This document shows positions 17,504 through 26,556 of a stretch of DNA of 64,000 nucleotides, in pieces; position 1 is the stretch's first letter, and every line of letters starts with the position of its first letter. The notes below the pieces were generated by a model, which saw only the letters and a list, made by a program, of their open reading frames with translations, had not been told where the DNA came from and did not search any database. The position numbers and the translations under genes are program-made. The stretch spans positions 1 to 64,000 of the forward strand of contig JAGHIE010000012.1 in NCBI GenBank assembly GCA_017887325.1. The letters are read 5' to 3'. This stretch comes from Oscillospiraceae bacterium (GTDB lineage: Bacteria; Bacillota; Clostridia; Oscillospirales; Ruminococcaceae).

Positions 17504-17998
17504 ATGTTTAATTTTTTTAAAAAGAAAAAAAATAACTCAACACATGTTTTAACATCACCAGCAAAAGGTAAAGCTGTTTCACTAAAAGAAGTGAACGACC
17601 CTACTTTTAGCGAAAATATATTAGGAGAAGGTGTTGCAGTAATTCCAGAAGAAGGTAAAATCTATGCACCATGTGATGGTAAAATAGAAATGGTGTTTGA
17701 TACATTACATGCAGTAAATATGGTATCAAACTTTGGTGCAGAAATTTTAATTCATGTTGGTTTAGATACTGTTAAACTTAAAGGTGAAGGCTATGAAAGC
17801 CATGTTACACAAGGTCAAGAAGTTAAACAAGGTGATTTACTTTTAACTGTAGATTTAGAAAAATTAAAATCTGCTGGATACGACACAATCACACCTATGA
17901 TCATCTGTAATACAGATGACTATGCATCTGTTACACCAACAATTAACTCAAATGTTAATATTTCTGATACAGTTCTTTCCATTGAAGAAAAGAAATAA
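17504..17998 (+). CDS. PTS EIIA component, glucose (Crr) type
   Basis: A 164-aa soluble phosphocarrier of the glucose-type EIIA fold. H69 in DTLHAV is the auxiliary histidine and H84 in LIHVGLDT is the phosphorylated one. It takes phosphate from HPr and gives it to the EIIB domain of the next gene. It lies 14 bases after the antiterminator gene with a GAGGAGG site. It may also serve other EIIBC proteins. Confidence 0.92.
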   Translation: MFNFFKKKKNNSTHVLTSPAKGKAVSLKEVNDPTFSENILGEGVAVIPEEGKIYAPCDGKIEMVFDTLHAVNMVSNFGAEILIHVGLDTVKLKGEGYESHVTQGQEVKQGDLLLTVDLEKLKSAGYDTITPMIICNTDDYASVTPTINSNVNISDTVLSIEEKK

Positions 17999-18094
17999 TT
18001 AATTTAGTGTTTTAAACTAGCAAGTTTAGCTAGATTAAAATAAATAAAGGGATTAACCTAAAATGAAAAAGATTTTTATAAGGAGGAAAATTTT

Positions 18095-19552
18095 ATGCGT
18101 TTCTTGCAAAAATTAGGAAAATCTTTAATGCTTCCTGTTGCATGTTTACCTATTTGTGGTATTCTAATGGGTATCGGATATTTATTATGTCCTGAAGCTA
18201 TGCAAGGTGGAGAAATTACAACTATCGTTCAACAAATCGGTTATTACTTAATTAAAGCTGGCGGTGCTTTAATTGATAACATGGCAATTTTATTTGCTAT
18301 TGGTATCGGTGTAGGTATGTCAGAAGACAATGATGGTACTGGTGGTCTTGCAGCATTAGCATCATGGTTAATGATTACAAACTTATTATCTACAGCAAAT
18401 GTATCTGTTATAATGAAACTTTCTGAAAAAGCTACAATTGCTTTTGATAAAATTCAAAACCCATTCATTGGTATTATTGCTGGTATAATCGGTTCTATGT
18501 GCTACAACAAATTTAAAAACACAAAATTACCAGATTGGTTATCATTCTTTAGTGGTAAACGCTGTGTTGCAATTGTAGCTGGTGTAGTTTCTATCATCGT
18601 ATCTGCAGTATTATTATTTGCTTGGCCAGTTATATTCGGCGTACTTATCTCTTTAGGTCAAGCAATCGTTGGATTAGACGCTGTTGGCGCTGGTATCTAC
18701 GCATTCTTCAACAGATTATTAATTCCATTTGGTTTACACCATGCTTTAAACAATGTATTCTGGTTCGATACAATTGGTCTTGGTGACTTATCACACTTCT
18801 GGGCTGGTGAAACATCTGCTGATGTTACTTGGAGCTTAGGTATGTATATGTCAGGTTTCTTCCCATGTATGATGTTTGGTATTCCAGGTGCTGCTTTAGC
18901 TATGATTCATACAGCTAAAAGCAACAAGAAAAAAGTTGCTATAGGTCTTGTTACTTCTGCTGCAATCGCTGCATTTGTATGTGGTGTTACAGAACCATTC
19001 GAATTTGCATTCATGTTCTTAGCTCCTGCATTATATGTAGTATATGCTTTATTATATGGTATATTTACAACAATTACTGTTTTATTAGGTTTCCGTGCAG
19101 GATTTAGCTTCTCAGCTGGTGCTACTGACTTATTATTCTCAGCTTCTTTACCAGCAGCTCAAAAAACATGGTTAATTATTCCTCTAGGTATTGCAGCATT
19201 TGTTGTATTCTATGTGGTATTCCGTTTTGCAATCACAAAATTCAACCTAAAAACACCTGGTCGTGAAGATGATGAAGAAGATGAACAAAAAGTTCAACTT
19301 TCAAATGATGACTTCACAGAAGTTGCTAGAATAGTTCTAGAAGGTGTTGGCGGAAAAGAAAATGTTGCATCTATCGACAACTGTATTACAAGACTTCGTC
19401 TAGAAGTTAAAGACTATACATTAGTTGACGAAAAGAAAATTAAATCTGCAGGTGTAGCTGGTGTTATCCGTCCAGGTAAAACATCTGTTCAAGTAATTAT
19501 CGGTACAAAAGTTCAATTCGTTGCTGATGAATTTAAAAAACTATGTAAATAA
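18095..19552 (+). CDS. PTS EIIBC permease, N-acetylglucosamine/glucose type
   Basis: A 485-aa fusion. The EIIC membrane domain (about 1-385) contains LPDWLSFFSGKR, IPFGLHHALNNVFWF and FNLKTPGRED. The EIIB domain (about 405-485) has phospho-cysteine C430 in NCITRLRLEV. These blocks resemble NagE more than PtsG, so N-acetylglucosamine is the favoured substrate, but glucose cannot be excluded. It lies 96 bases after EIIA with an AAGGAGG site and ends the operon. Confidence 0.88.
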   Translation: MRFLQKLGKSLMLPVACLPICGILMGIGYLLCPEAMQGGEITTIVQQIGYYLIKAGGALIDNMAILFAIGIGVGMSEDNDGTGGLAALASWLMITNLLSTANVSVIMKLSEKATIAFDKIQNPFIGIIAGIIGSMCYNKFKNTKLPDWLSFFSGKRCVAIVAGVVSIIVSAVLLFAWPVIFGVLISLGQAIVGLDAVGAGIYAFFNRLLIPFGLHHALNNVFWFDTIGLGDLSHFWAGETSADVTWSLGMYMSGFFPCMMFGIPGAALAMIHTAKSNKKKVAIGLVTSAAIAAFVCGVTEPFEFAFMFLAPALYVVYALLYGIFTTITVLLGFRAGFSFSAGATDLLFSASLPAAQKTWLIIPLGIAAFVVFYVVFRFAITKFNLKTPGREDDEEDEQKVQLSNDDFTEVARIVLEGVGGKENVASIDNCITRLRLEVKDYTLVDEKKIKSAGVAGVIRPGKTSVQVIIGTKVQFVADEFKKLCK

Positions 19553-19579
19553 CATTCAATTTTAATATAATCCCTTTAC

Positions 19580-19614
19580 TTAAAAAAGACCGCTTTAAAA
19601 GCGGTCTTTTTTAG
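19580..19614. terminator. Bidirectional terminator after the PTS operon
   Basis: AAAGACCGCTT pairs with AAGCGGTCTTT around a short loop with A and T runs. It is shared with the convergent methyltransferase gene. Confidence 0.85.
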
Positions 19615-19622
19615 TTCATAAA

Positions 19623-20777
19623 TTATTTTTGAAGCATCACGATGTTTTCTACGTGATTTGTGTGAGGGAACATATCTACTGGCTGAATTTTTTTAACTTT
19701 ATATCCTTTATCTATTAGATATTTTAAATCTCTTTCTTGGGTTTCAACATTACATGAAATATAAACTATTTTTTTAGGTGATAAAGTTACAGCAGAAGAT
19801 AAAAATTTTTCATCACTCCCTGCTCTAGGAGGGTCCATAAATAAAACATCTATCTTTTCTCCTTGCATAGCCATATCTTCCATAAAATCACTAGCATCAG
19901 CATTAAAAAATCTAACATTTGTTATTTTATTTCTCTTAGCATTAAATATAGCGTCTTTTATTGCATCTTTATTAACTTCCACACCAATAACTTTTTTAGC
20001 CTTTTTAGAAGCAATTAATCCAATTGTACCTATACCACAATAAGTATCAATTACAACTTCTTTTCCTGTAAGCTCAGCCATATTAATAGCTTTGCTATAT
20101 AAAACTTCTGTTTGAGTTGGATTAATTTGATAAAAAGATTTTGCTGAAATTCTAAATCTGCAACCACACAAAACATCTTCTATGTATCCATTTCCATAAA
20201 GAACAGTTTCTCTTTCGCCTAAAACTAAACTTGTTTCATATGGATTTATATTCATAACAATAGTTGTAATTTCAGGATGTTTTTTTAATAGAGCATTTAT
20301 AAAGTTTTTTCTTGCTGGAAATATAGGAGAAGAAATTACTAATACAACCATAATTTCATTTGTTGAAAAACCTCTTTTAACTAAAACATGTCTTAAAAAA
20401 CCTTTTCCTGTGTGTTCATCATATGCTTGTAATTTAAAACTTTTTAAAAGTTCTCTAATAGAAACAATAATTTCATCAGCTTTTTTATCTTCTATCATGC
20501 AACTATCTACAGGCACTATCTTGTGCGAACTTGATTGATAAACTCCTGATATAATTTGTTTATTTCTTGTCATTCCAAAAGCAGCTTGAACTTTATTTCT
20601 ATAATGATAAGGAAAATACATTCCTTTTATAGTTTCAACTTTACCAAATTTTTTTAATAATCGTTCAACCTTTACTTGTTTCCACTTTAATTGTTCTTCA
20701 TATGTCATATTTTGTAACTGACATCCTCCACATTTTTTATATAGAGGACAAGGTTTTGTATAATCTAACTTTGGCAT
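19623..20777 (-). CDS. 23S rRNA (uracil-5-)-methyltransferase, RumA/RlmCD family
   Basis: A 384-aa SAM-dependent RNA methyltransferase forming 5-methyluridine. The iron-sulfur cluster cysteines stand at the N-terminus (CPLYKKCGGCQ), then the SAM motif DTYCGIGTIGL. DPPRAG follows, then the catalytic cysteine in YISCN. It lacks an N-terminal TRAM domain, unlike longer family members. It is 10 bases downstream of radC on the same strand, so the two are co-transcribed. Which uridine is modified cannot be told. Confidence 0.9.
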   Translation of the reverse strand: MPKLDYTKPCPLYKKCGGCQLQNMTYEEQLKWKQVKVERLLKKFGKVETIKGMYFPYHYRNKVQAAFGMTRNKQIISGVYQSSSHKIVPVDSCMIEDKKADEIIVSIRELLKSFKLQAYDEHTGKGFLRHVLVKRGFSTNEIMVVLVISSPIFPARKNFINALLKKHPEITTIVMNINPYETSLVLGERETVLYGNGYIEDVLCGCRFRISAKSFYQINPTQTEVLYSKAINMAELTGKEVVIDTYCGIGTIGLIASKKAKKVIGVEVNKDAIKDAIFNAKRNKITNVRFFNADASDFMEDMAMQGEKIDVLFMDPPRAGSDEKFLSSAVTLSPKKIVYISCNVETQERDLKYLIDKGYKVKKIQPVDMFPHTNHVENIVMLQK

Positions 20778-20787
20778 AAATACTCCT

Positions 20788-21477
20788 TTACATTAATCCT
20801 AATTGTTTCATTGATGAAAATTTTCTTCCTGATACAATAATATGATCCATTAATTTAACATCTACAGCTTCTAAAAAACTTTTTAAATCTGTTGTTGTAG
20901 CAAAATCTGTAGGAGAAGGGTTAGTATCAGAAAAAGGGTGATTATGAGAAATAATTACATTTGTGGCATTATATTTTATAACTTTGGAAACTAACTCTCT
21001 TTTATTTATATTTACACTGTTAATTTGTCCTTGTGATAATCTTTCGCAATCAATTAGTCTTAAATTATCATCTAAATACATTATAAAAGCTTGTTCTTTA
21101 TCAAATCCTATATATTTATTTATCAAAAATCCTGCTATTTTACCTACACTATCAAAAGTAGAATTCATTTGAACATTTTCTTGTTCACTCCAATATCTTT
21201 TAGTTAATTCTGAAATCAACTTTATTAATAATGCAGTATTATCCTTAATACCTACAACACTACAAAGCTGATCATGTGTTGCATTCAAAACACCTGAGAT
21301 AGAGCCAAAATGCTTTAATAATTCATGAGCAATATTATTGGTATCAACTTGAGGAATACTATAAAATAACAAAGCTTCTAATAAATTATGAGAAGCATAA
21401 GATGTTAAATCAGTATCCATCATCTGTTTTTTTAATCTTTGTCTATGCCCTTTATGATTGTGTTCTAATTTTGCCAT
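20788..21477 (-). CDS. radC: RadC family JAB-domain protein
   Basis: A 229-aa protein with a helix-hairpin-helix region (about 40-80) and a JAB/MPN metalloprotease-like domain. The metal site reads ISHNHPFSDTNPSPTD near residues 175-190. The DNA-repair role once assigned to RadC is doubtful in the literature, so biochemical function is open. The conserved metal ligands look intact. It is first gene of a two-gene unit with the methyltransferase. Confidence 0.9.
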   Translation of the reverse strand: MAKLEHNHKGHRQRLKKQMMDTDLTSYASHNLLEALLFYSIPQVDTNNIAHELLKHFGSISGVLNATHDQLCSVVGIKDNTALLIKLISELTKRYWSEQENVQMNSTFDSVGKIAGFLINKYIGFDKEQAFIMYLDDNLRLIDCERLSQGQINSVNINKRELVSKVIKYNATNVIISHNHPFSDTNPSPTDFATTTDLKSFLEAVDVKLMDHIIVSGRKFSSMKQLGLM

Positions 21478-21707
21478 ATTATCTCTCTTACCTTCTTATA
21501 AACTTCTTATTATTATAACAAATTAACACCATTCTTGCAATAAATTGTACTAATAGAAACTTTTTATTTGTCAATATAATAAGTTACAATAATAAATATT
21601 TATTATTGTATAAAAAAACAAATTTAGTTTATTTTATAATAATTTATTGTAAAAATATTATAAATATGGTAGTATATTCTTGTTTAAGACTTAATAGGGG
21701 GATTATT

Positions 21708-22163
21708 ATGAGTAGTTCATTAATCAATATGTTAATTGACAAATTAAATGATAATACCAAAGCTGGAAAGCTAACTTGGTATAAAGTAGATGACCAATAT
21801 TCTTTATATGTAGCAAAACAATTAAACAAATACAAAACACCTTTTAATATACCAAAACCTCCTAAAGCATTTTGTTGCGATTTATCTGCGTGCAAAGTAA
21901 TGTTATTACGCTATGTAAAAGCAACAAATAAAAGAAATAATATTATACATATAAGTTATGATTATAAATTATTTATACAATTAGATAAAAAAGAAAATTT
22001 TGTAGATATATATGACTTTGATGATAAGTTAGATACAATATTAGATAAATTTACAGAACTATCTTTCTCTGAACAAACAAAAGAATATCCTATGGGATTA
22101 CCACAACGAATTTCCAAATTTATATTTTCTATTTTATCAGAAAAATCCACAGCTACTGCATAA
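21708..22163 (+). CDS. Hypothetical protein (151 aa)
   Basis: I do not recognise this protein. The ATG at 21708 follows AGGGGG at a good distance; the track's longer version starts without a ribosome site. The product is soluble and lysine/aspartate rich, with a central FCCDLSACKVMLLRY stretch holding three cysteines. It has no signal peptide or membrane span. It has its own terminator, shared with the convergent kinase gene. Confidence 0.7.
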   Translation: MSSSLINMLIDKLNDNTKAGKLTWYKVDDQYSLYVAKQLNKYKTPFNIPKPPKAFCCDLSACKVMLLRYVKATNKRNNIIHISYDYKLFIQLDKKENFVDIYDFDDKLDTILDKFTELSFSEQTKEYPMGLPQRISKFIFSILSEKSTATA

Positions 22164-22168
22164 AACAA

Positions 22169-22199
22169 AAAACATAAGGAGAAATCCTTATGTTTTTAT
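22169..22199. terminator. Bidirectional terminator
   Basis: AACATAAGGA pairs with TCCTTATGTT around a GAAA loop, with flanking A and T runs. Confidence 0.82.
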
Positions 22200-22757
22200 T
22201 ATTTTATGGCAATTTTCTTTTATATTATAAAAATCAAAATATTTATTTTCTAAAGGAATCCAAATATTTTTAAAATTTTCATACATTTTCTCGCCATTTC
22301 TTTTAACTATTCTATTTTTTTGCTCATTTTCATCAATGGACATAAATAACTTTAAGTCATAATTCATATTTAATTTAGGATGCATACTATACACTCCTTC
22401 AACGATAATGACTCCTTGGTTATATATTTTTTTAGTAGATACATAACTACAAGTTTTACAATCGAAAACTCTATATTCCAAATCTTCGTTTGAATTTATT
22501 TTTTCTGTTACTTCTGCAACAAATCTTTCATAATGAATATTTCCCCCTATTTCTTCATACCTTTCTTCTGTTCTCAATTCCAAAGGTAAAAAGAAATTAT
22601 CCATGTGTATTACTTGAGCTTTTAATAATTTTTCTAAATTATTAGCCAGTGTTGTTTTTCCTGCACCAGCATTTCCATCTATTGCAACTATAACTCTACC
22701 CTTTTCTTTCAACATTTGTTTTATATAATGTTGAATATCCTCTAAACTATAATTCAT
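22188..22757 (-). CDS. Uridine kinase/CoaA-like P-loop kinase
   Basis: A 189-aa P-loop phosphotransferase of the PRK/uridine kinase family, which also includes type I pantothenate kinase. Walker A is GNAGAGKTT (about 24-32), a DNFFLP acceptor block follows, and VIIVEGVYSMHP is the Walker B region. The start overlaps the stop of the ECF-transporter gene by 11 bases, so the two are coupled. That suggests it phosphorylates the imported compound and traps it. Which nucleoside or vitamin is not readable. Confidence 0.8.
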   Translation of the reverse strand: MNYSLEDIQHYIKQMLKEKGRVIVAIDGNAGAGKTTLANNLEKLLKAQVIHMDNFFLPLELRTEERYEEIGGNIHYERFVAEVTEKINSNEDLEYRVFDCKTCSYVSTKKIYNQGVIIVEGVYSMHPKLNMNYDLKLFMSIDENEQKNRIVKRNGEKMYENFKNIWIPLENKYFDFYNIKENCHKIIKT

Positions 22758-23277
22758 TTTTTGAAAATCCTGCTTTCTTTAACGCAAATACAATTGCTGG
22801 GATAAATACAAGTTGAATGATAATTCCTGGTATAGCTGTAACAAATAAAGATGTTACCCATATACTTAAAGAATATTTACCAACTGAGAAAATTAAAGCA
22901 TTTAAAACACCATAAACTACTCTACCTAATATCATAGCACTTATTAAAGAGATATAAATATTAGCAATTTCATATTTAGTTTTAACAAGTTTATATATAA
23001 CACCTGCTACCAAACCATATACTAACAATTCTGCCATCATGTTTGGTAAAAATGCTGGCATAGGCATTCCTGTGATAAAAGATGATAATAGTGGAGTAAA
23101 TAACCCACACACCATTCCCCAAATAGGTCCACATAATAAGCCACATAATAATACTGGTATATGCATAGGTAAAATCACTTGTCCTGCATTTGGTATAAAA
23201 TGAAACGCTTGAGGTAATACTACTCCTAATGTTATACACAAGGCAGTAACAATCAATTTCTTTGTTTTGTTATTCAT
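22747..23277 (-). CDS. ECF transporter S component (vitamin uptake)
   Basis: A 176-aa membrane protein with about five or six hydrophobic segments. The pattern LPMHIPVLLCGLLCGP followed by SSFITGMPMPA is typical of the PF12822-type ECF S components, whose substrates include pantothenate, folate and thiamine precursors. It binds substrate and needs a shared EcfT/EcfA module, not in this window. It is followed with overlap by a kinase gene and preceded by a hairpin leader. The resemblance to pantothenate-type S components is from memory, so the substrate stays open. Confidence 0.82.
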   Translation of the reverse strand: MNNKTKKLIVTALCITLGVVLPQAFHFIPNAGQVILPMHIPVLLCGLLCGPIWGMVCGLFTPLLSSFITGMPMPAFLPNMMAELLVYGLVAGVIYKLVKTKYEIANIYISLISAMILGRVVYGVLNALIFSVGKYSLSIWVTSLFVTAIPGIIIQLVFIPAIVFALKKAGFSKNEL

Positions 23278-23304
23278 TTTTTATTCTCCTCCTAAAAATA
23301 ATAA

Positions 23305-23346
23305 AGAGATATTCATCTCCTTCTGGAGATAAATACCTCTTGGTAT
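23305..23346 (-). promoter_or_regulatory. Leader with two mutually exclusive hairpins before the ECF gene
   Basis: On the minus strand a 16-bp hairpin (AGAGGTATTTATCTCC, loop AGAA, complement; 23305-23340) is followed by a U-rich stretch and then AGGAGGAG before the ATG. A smaller hairpin, ATACC-AAGA-GGTAT (23333-23346), shares one arm with it. The layout suits attenuation or control of the ribosome site. It fits no riboswitch consensus that I know. No ORF lies in the rest of 23278-23571. Confidence 0.5.
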
Positions 23347-23571
23347 CTACATCAATAATTATAATATCAATATTAGTGCAACTATTTATAATATAGTCAA
23401 TATTAATCTTGAAAATAATATTTTATCTTCCAAAATATTTTTAGTTTAAATATACACTATGATAAATATCAAAACTAGACTCAACATGTATAATAAATTA
23501 ACTTCTGTTAATTCAGATTAATTCTTATCAATCCATTATATTATAAAAGTACACACATATTTATGTCAAGA

Positions 23572-24057
23572 TTATTTATGATATTTACCATTATTATTTA
23601 TTTGAAAAGCTCTATAAATTTGTTCTAATAGCATTACTCTTGCTAATTGATGAGGGAATGTCATTGGTGACATAGATAATTTAAAATCACTTTTTTTCTT
23701 TACATCTTCTGATAATCCAAAAGAACCACCTATAATCAAGTTTATTTCACTTTTTCCATTTAAAGAAATATCATTAAATTTTTCTGCTAACTTTTCGGAA
23801 CTTAGCATCTTACCTTCAATACACATAGCTATATTATATGATGATTGACTATTAATTTTACCTAATATCATTTCACCTTCACTAACTATACATTTATCTA
23901 TATGTGATTGACTTGGGTTTGATGGTACTTTATATTCATTTAATTCTAAAACTTTTATCTTACAAAAAGCTCCTAATCTTTTTATATACTCATCACAAGC
24001 CATTTGTAAGTACTTTTCTTTTAACTTACCAACACAAATTATATTAACACTAAGCAT
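23572..24057 (-). CDS. rlmH: 23S rRNA (pseudouridine1915-N3)-methyltransferase
   Basis: RlmH methylates pseudouridine 1915 in the 70S ribosome. It is a SPOUT-fold protein, here 161 aa with the usual length. IIGGSFGLS forms part of the SAM knot, and the C-terminus FPHQLARVMLLEQIYRAFQI is diagnostic, with the final GKYHK. The ATG at 24057 follows AAGGTG; the GTG at 24066 is in that site. It begins 10 bases after the WalJ-like gene. Confidence 0.95.
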   Translation of the reverse strand: MLSVNIICVGKLKEKYLQMACDEYIKRLGAFCKIKVLELNEYKVPSNPSQSHIDKCIVSEGEMILGKINSQSSYNIAMCIEGKMLSSEKLAEKFNDISLNGKSEINLIIGGSFGLSEDVKKKSDFKLSMSPMTFPHQLARVMLLEQIYRAFQINNNGKYHK

Positions 24058-24067
24058 ATATTTCACC

Positions 24068-24865
24068 TTATATCATTTCTATTATTGACCCATCATTTAC
24101 CACTGGAGCGACTTTTAAAGTATAATCTTTATTTACACTCATATCATTTTTCAATAAATATTCCACAACATTAGAATAAGCAATATCTGGCATATTGTTT
24201 TCTTGGCTAAGATGTCCTAATATAAATTTCTCTACTCCTAAATTTACAAGCTTACAAACCTCATCAGCACAATTATCGTTAGACAAGTGCCCATATTTTC
24301 CTAAAATTCTTTCTTTTAAAAATAAAGGATAACTCCCCATTTCTAATAAAGATTGTTCGTAATTACTTTCCAATAATATTGCATTACAATCTTTTAAATA
24401 ATTATGCACACTTTCTGTAACATAACCCAAATCTGTACAAACAGAAATTTTCTTATTATCTGAAGTAGTAATTTTATAAGCAAAACTTTCAGCACTATCA
24501 TGTGGTGTATTAAATCCAAACACACCCATGTCAGCTACTAATACTTCTTGCCCTGCATTCAATTTATATATTGTCTTATTTATATCAATTAATTGTTTAT
24601 TATATAAAGCTTGTAGTGTTCCATTTGAAGCCAATACTGGTACATTCAATTCCTGTTGAATTCTTTTTAATCCTTTAGTATGGTCTGAATGTTCATGAGT
24701 AATAAATATTCCTCTAATAGCAGATAAATTAATTCCTGTTAATTTTAATTGAGAAATAAAACTTCTTATACCTATACCAGCATCTATAAGTATTCCTCTA
24801 TCTTTTGTTCCAACATATGTACAATTTCCTTTAGATGAGCTACATAACGGATAAATAAATGTCAT
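24068..24865 (-). CDS. MBL-fold metallohydrolase, WalJ/YycJ type
   Basis: A 265-aa metallo-beta-lactamase-fold enzyme. The metal site THEHSDH lies near residue 60; further ligands are in TDLGY and the C-terminal GHLSQENN. YycJ/WalJ proteins are proposed to act on DNA or coordinate cell wall and replication, but the reaction is unsettled. The ATG at 24865 follows AAAGGTGGAAG. A terminator separates it from murA upstream; rlmH follows 10 bases later. Confidence 0.88.
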   Translation of the reverse strand: MTFIYPLCSSSKGNCTYVGTKDRGILIDAGIGIRSFISQLKLTGINLSAIRGIFITHEHSDHTKGLKRIQQELNVPVLASNGTLQALYNKQLIDINKTIYKLNAGQEVLVADMGVFGFNTPHDSAESFAYKITTSDNKKISVCTDLGYVTESVHNYLKDCNAILLESNYEQSLLEMGSYPLFLKERILGKYGHLSNDNCADEVCKLVNLGVEKFILGHLSQENNMPDIAYSNVVEYLLKNDMSVNKDYTLKVAPVVNDGSIIEMI

Positions 24866-24883
24866 ATCTTCCACCTTTAACAA

Positions 24884-24914
24884 AAAAGTTGCCTAACTAT
24901 AAATTAGACAACCC
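24884..24914 (-). terminator. Terminator of murA
   Basis: GTTGTCTAA pairs with TTAGGCAAC (one G-U) around a TTTATAG loop and is followed by a T run on the minus strand, between murA and the MBL gene. Confidence 0.7.
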
Positions 24915-24928
24915 TTTAATATTCTTAA

Positions 24929-26215
24929 TTATAAAACCTTACCAATAACATTATCAGGTATTGTTATTTTTTTTATATTAGCACCTAAACTTCTAAGTTT
25001 ATCTTCTATGTGTTCATATCCTCGTTCAACATGATAAATGTCTTCTATTTCTGTTGTCCCTTCAGCAGCTAATCCAGCGATAACCATCGCAGCTCCAGCT
25101 CTCAAGTCAACAGCCTTTACAGGTGCTCCTACAAACTTTTCTATTCCTTCTATAATAGCAACTCTGCCATCTACAGAAACATCTGCACCCATTCTTCTTA
25201 ATTCATCTATATACTTAAATCTATTTTCCCAAACACCTTCTGTAACTATGCTTGTTCCTTTTGCAAGACACAATAAAACAGCCATTTGAGGTTGCATATC
25301 AGTTGGGAAACCAGGATGAGGTCTTGTTTTAACATTTGTTCTAACTAATTCATCAACATATCTAACTCTAACACTATCATCATATTCTGTAACTTCTACA
25401 CCAATTTTTTGTAATTTAGAAGTAATAGACTCTAAATGTTTAGGTATAACATTTTTTATTAAAACATCACCTTTTGTAGCTGCCGCTGCAACCATATAAG
25501 TACCTGCTTCTATTTGGTCTGGTATTACAGAATACTCTGTACCATGTAAAATGTCAACGCCTCTAATTTTTATAACATCTGTTCCTGCACCCATGATATT
25601 TGCACCCATAGAGTTTAAGAAGTTTGCTAAATCAACAATATGAGGCTCTTTTGCAGCATTTTCTATAACTGTTAAGCCTTGTGCCTTTACAGCAGCTAGC
25701 ATTACATTTATAGTAGCTCCAACAGTAACCATTTCAAAACAAATATCTCCACCTACTAATTTTTCGGCATCAACAATAATCATACCTTGGTCTAATTTAC
25801 AATGAGCTCCTAATGCTTCAAAGCCTTTTAAATGTTGATCGATAGGTCTAACACCAAAATCACAACCTCCAGGCATAGCAACACTAGCACTATTAAATTT
25901 ACCTAATAGCGCTCCTAAGAAATAATAAGATGCTCTCATATGTTTTGCTAATTCATATGGAACTTCTGGAACTTTTATATTTCTTGTATCTATTCTTAAT
26001 GTACTTTTATTTATAACTTGGATATCAGCACCCATTTCTTTTAAAATCTTTGTAATGATATCCACATCACTAATATCAGGAATATTATCTATAACACAAG
26101 GGCCATTTGCCAAAATAGTAGCAGGAAGTATAGCAACAACAGCATTTTTAGCACCACTGATATTAACTTCCCCAGTTAACTTACAGCCACCTTGAATAAC
26201 ATATTTTTCCAACAT
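24929..26215 (-). CDS. murA: UDP-N-acetylglucosamine 1-carboxyvinyltransferase
   Basis: Catalyses the first committed step of peptidoglycan synthesis, adding enolpyruvate to UDP-GlcNAc. The 428-aa protein has the EPSP-synthase fold. The catalytic loop MPGGCDFGVRPIDQHLKG holds C118, the residue fosfomycin attacks, so no built-in fosfomycin resistance is seen. The ATG at 26215 has AAGGAGAGAG in front; the track start is unsupported. It is monocistronic by its terminator. A second murA, common in Bacillota, may exist elsewhere. Confidence 0.95.
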   Translation of the reverse strand: MLEKYVIQGGCKLTGEVNISGAKNAVVAILPATILANGPCVIDNIPDISDVDIITKILKEMGADIQVINKSTLRIDTRNIKVPEVPYELAKHMRASYYFLGALLGKFNSASVAMPGGCDFGVRPIDQHLKGFEALGAHCKLDQGMIIVDAEKLVGGDICFEMVTVGATINVMLAAVKAQGLTVIENAAKEPHIVDLANFLNSMGANIMGAGTDVIKIRGVDILHGTEYSVIPDQIEAGTYMVAAAATKGDVLIKNVIPKHLESITSKLQKIGVEVTEYDDSVRVRYVDELVRTNVKTRPHPGFPTDMQPQMAVLLCLAKGTSIVTEGVWENRFKYIDELRRMGADVSVDGRVAIIEGIEKFVGAPVKAVDLRAGAAMVIAGLAAEGTTEIEDIYHVERGYEHIEDKLRSLGANIKKITIPDNVIGKVL

Positions 26216-26513
26216 ACTCTCTCCTTTTGTGTTTGCTTTTAACCACACAAACTATCCAAAATTAAAAGGTAGTTATTTTCAAAAAACTAATCTATAATTA
26301 CCAATAAAATCTATTTAGTCAAACACGAATTATCTATATAAAACTTCTATTATTATCTAAAATATGTAAAATCAGTCTACATAACTATTATATATTATAA
26401 CACAATTATCTATAATTATACAATAATTATTTACATTTTTTTCGATTTAATTATTAATTTATTGTATTTGTACAAAAAGAGAACATATGCATATTATATT
26501 TGTATAAAACAAA
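26216..26513. other. Intergenic region between dnaJ and murA
   Basis: Very AT-rich sequence of about 300 bases. It must hold the murA promoter, but no -35/-10 pair stands out. No ORF with a ribosome site and no clear RNA structure was seen apart from the dnaJ terminator at its right end. Confidence 0.5.
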
Positions 26514-26553
26514 TAAAAAAGAGGCAAATTTTAGTAAAATTTGCCTCTTTTTT
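26514..26553 (-). terminator. Terminator of the hrcA-grpE-dnaK-dnaJ operon
   Basis: A long stem, AGAGGCAAATTTTA with its complement and a one- to three-base loop, is flanked by A and T runs just after dnaJ. Confidence 0.88.
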
Positions 26554-26556
26554 TGC

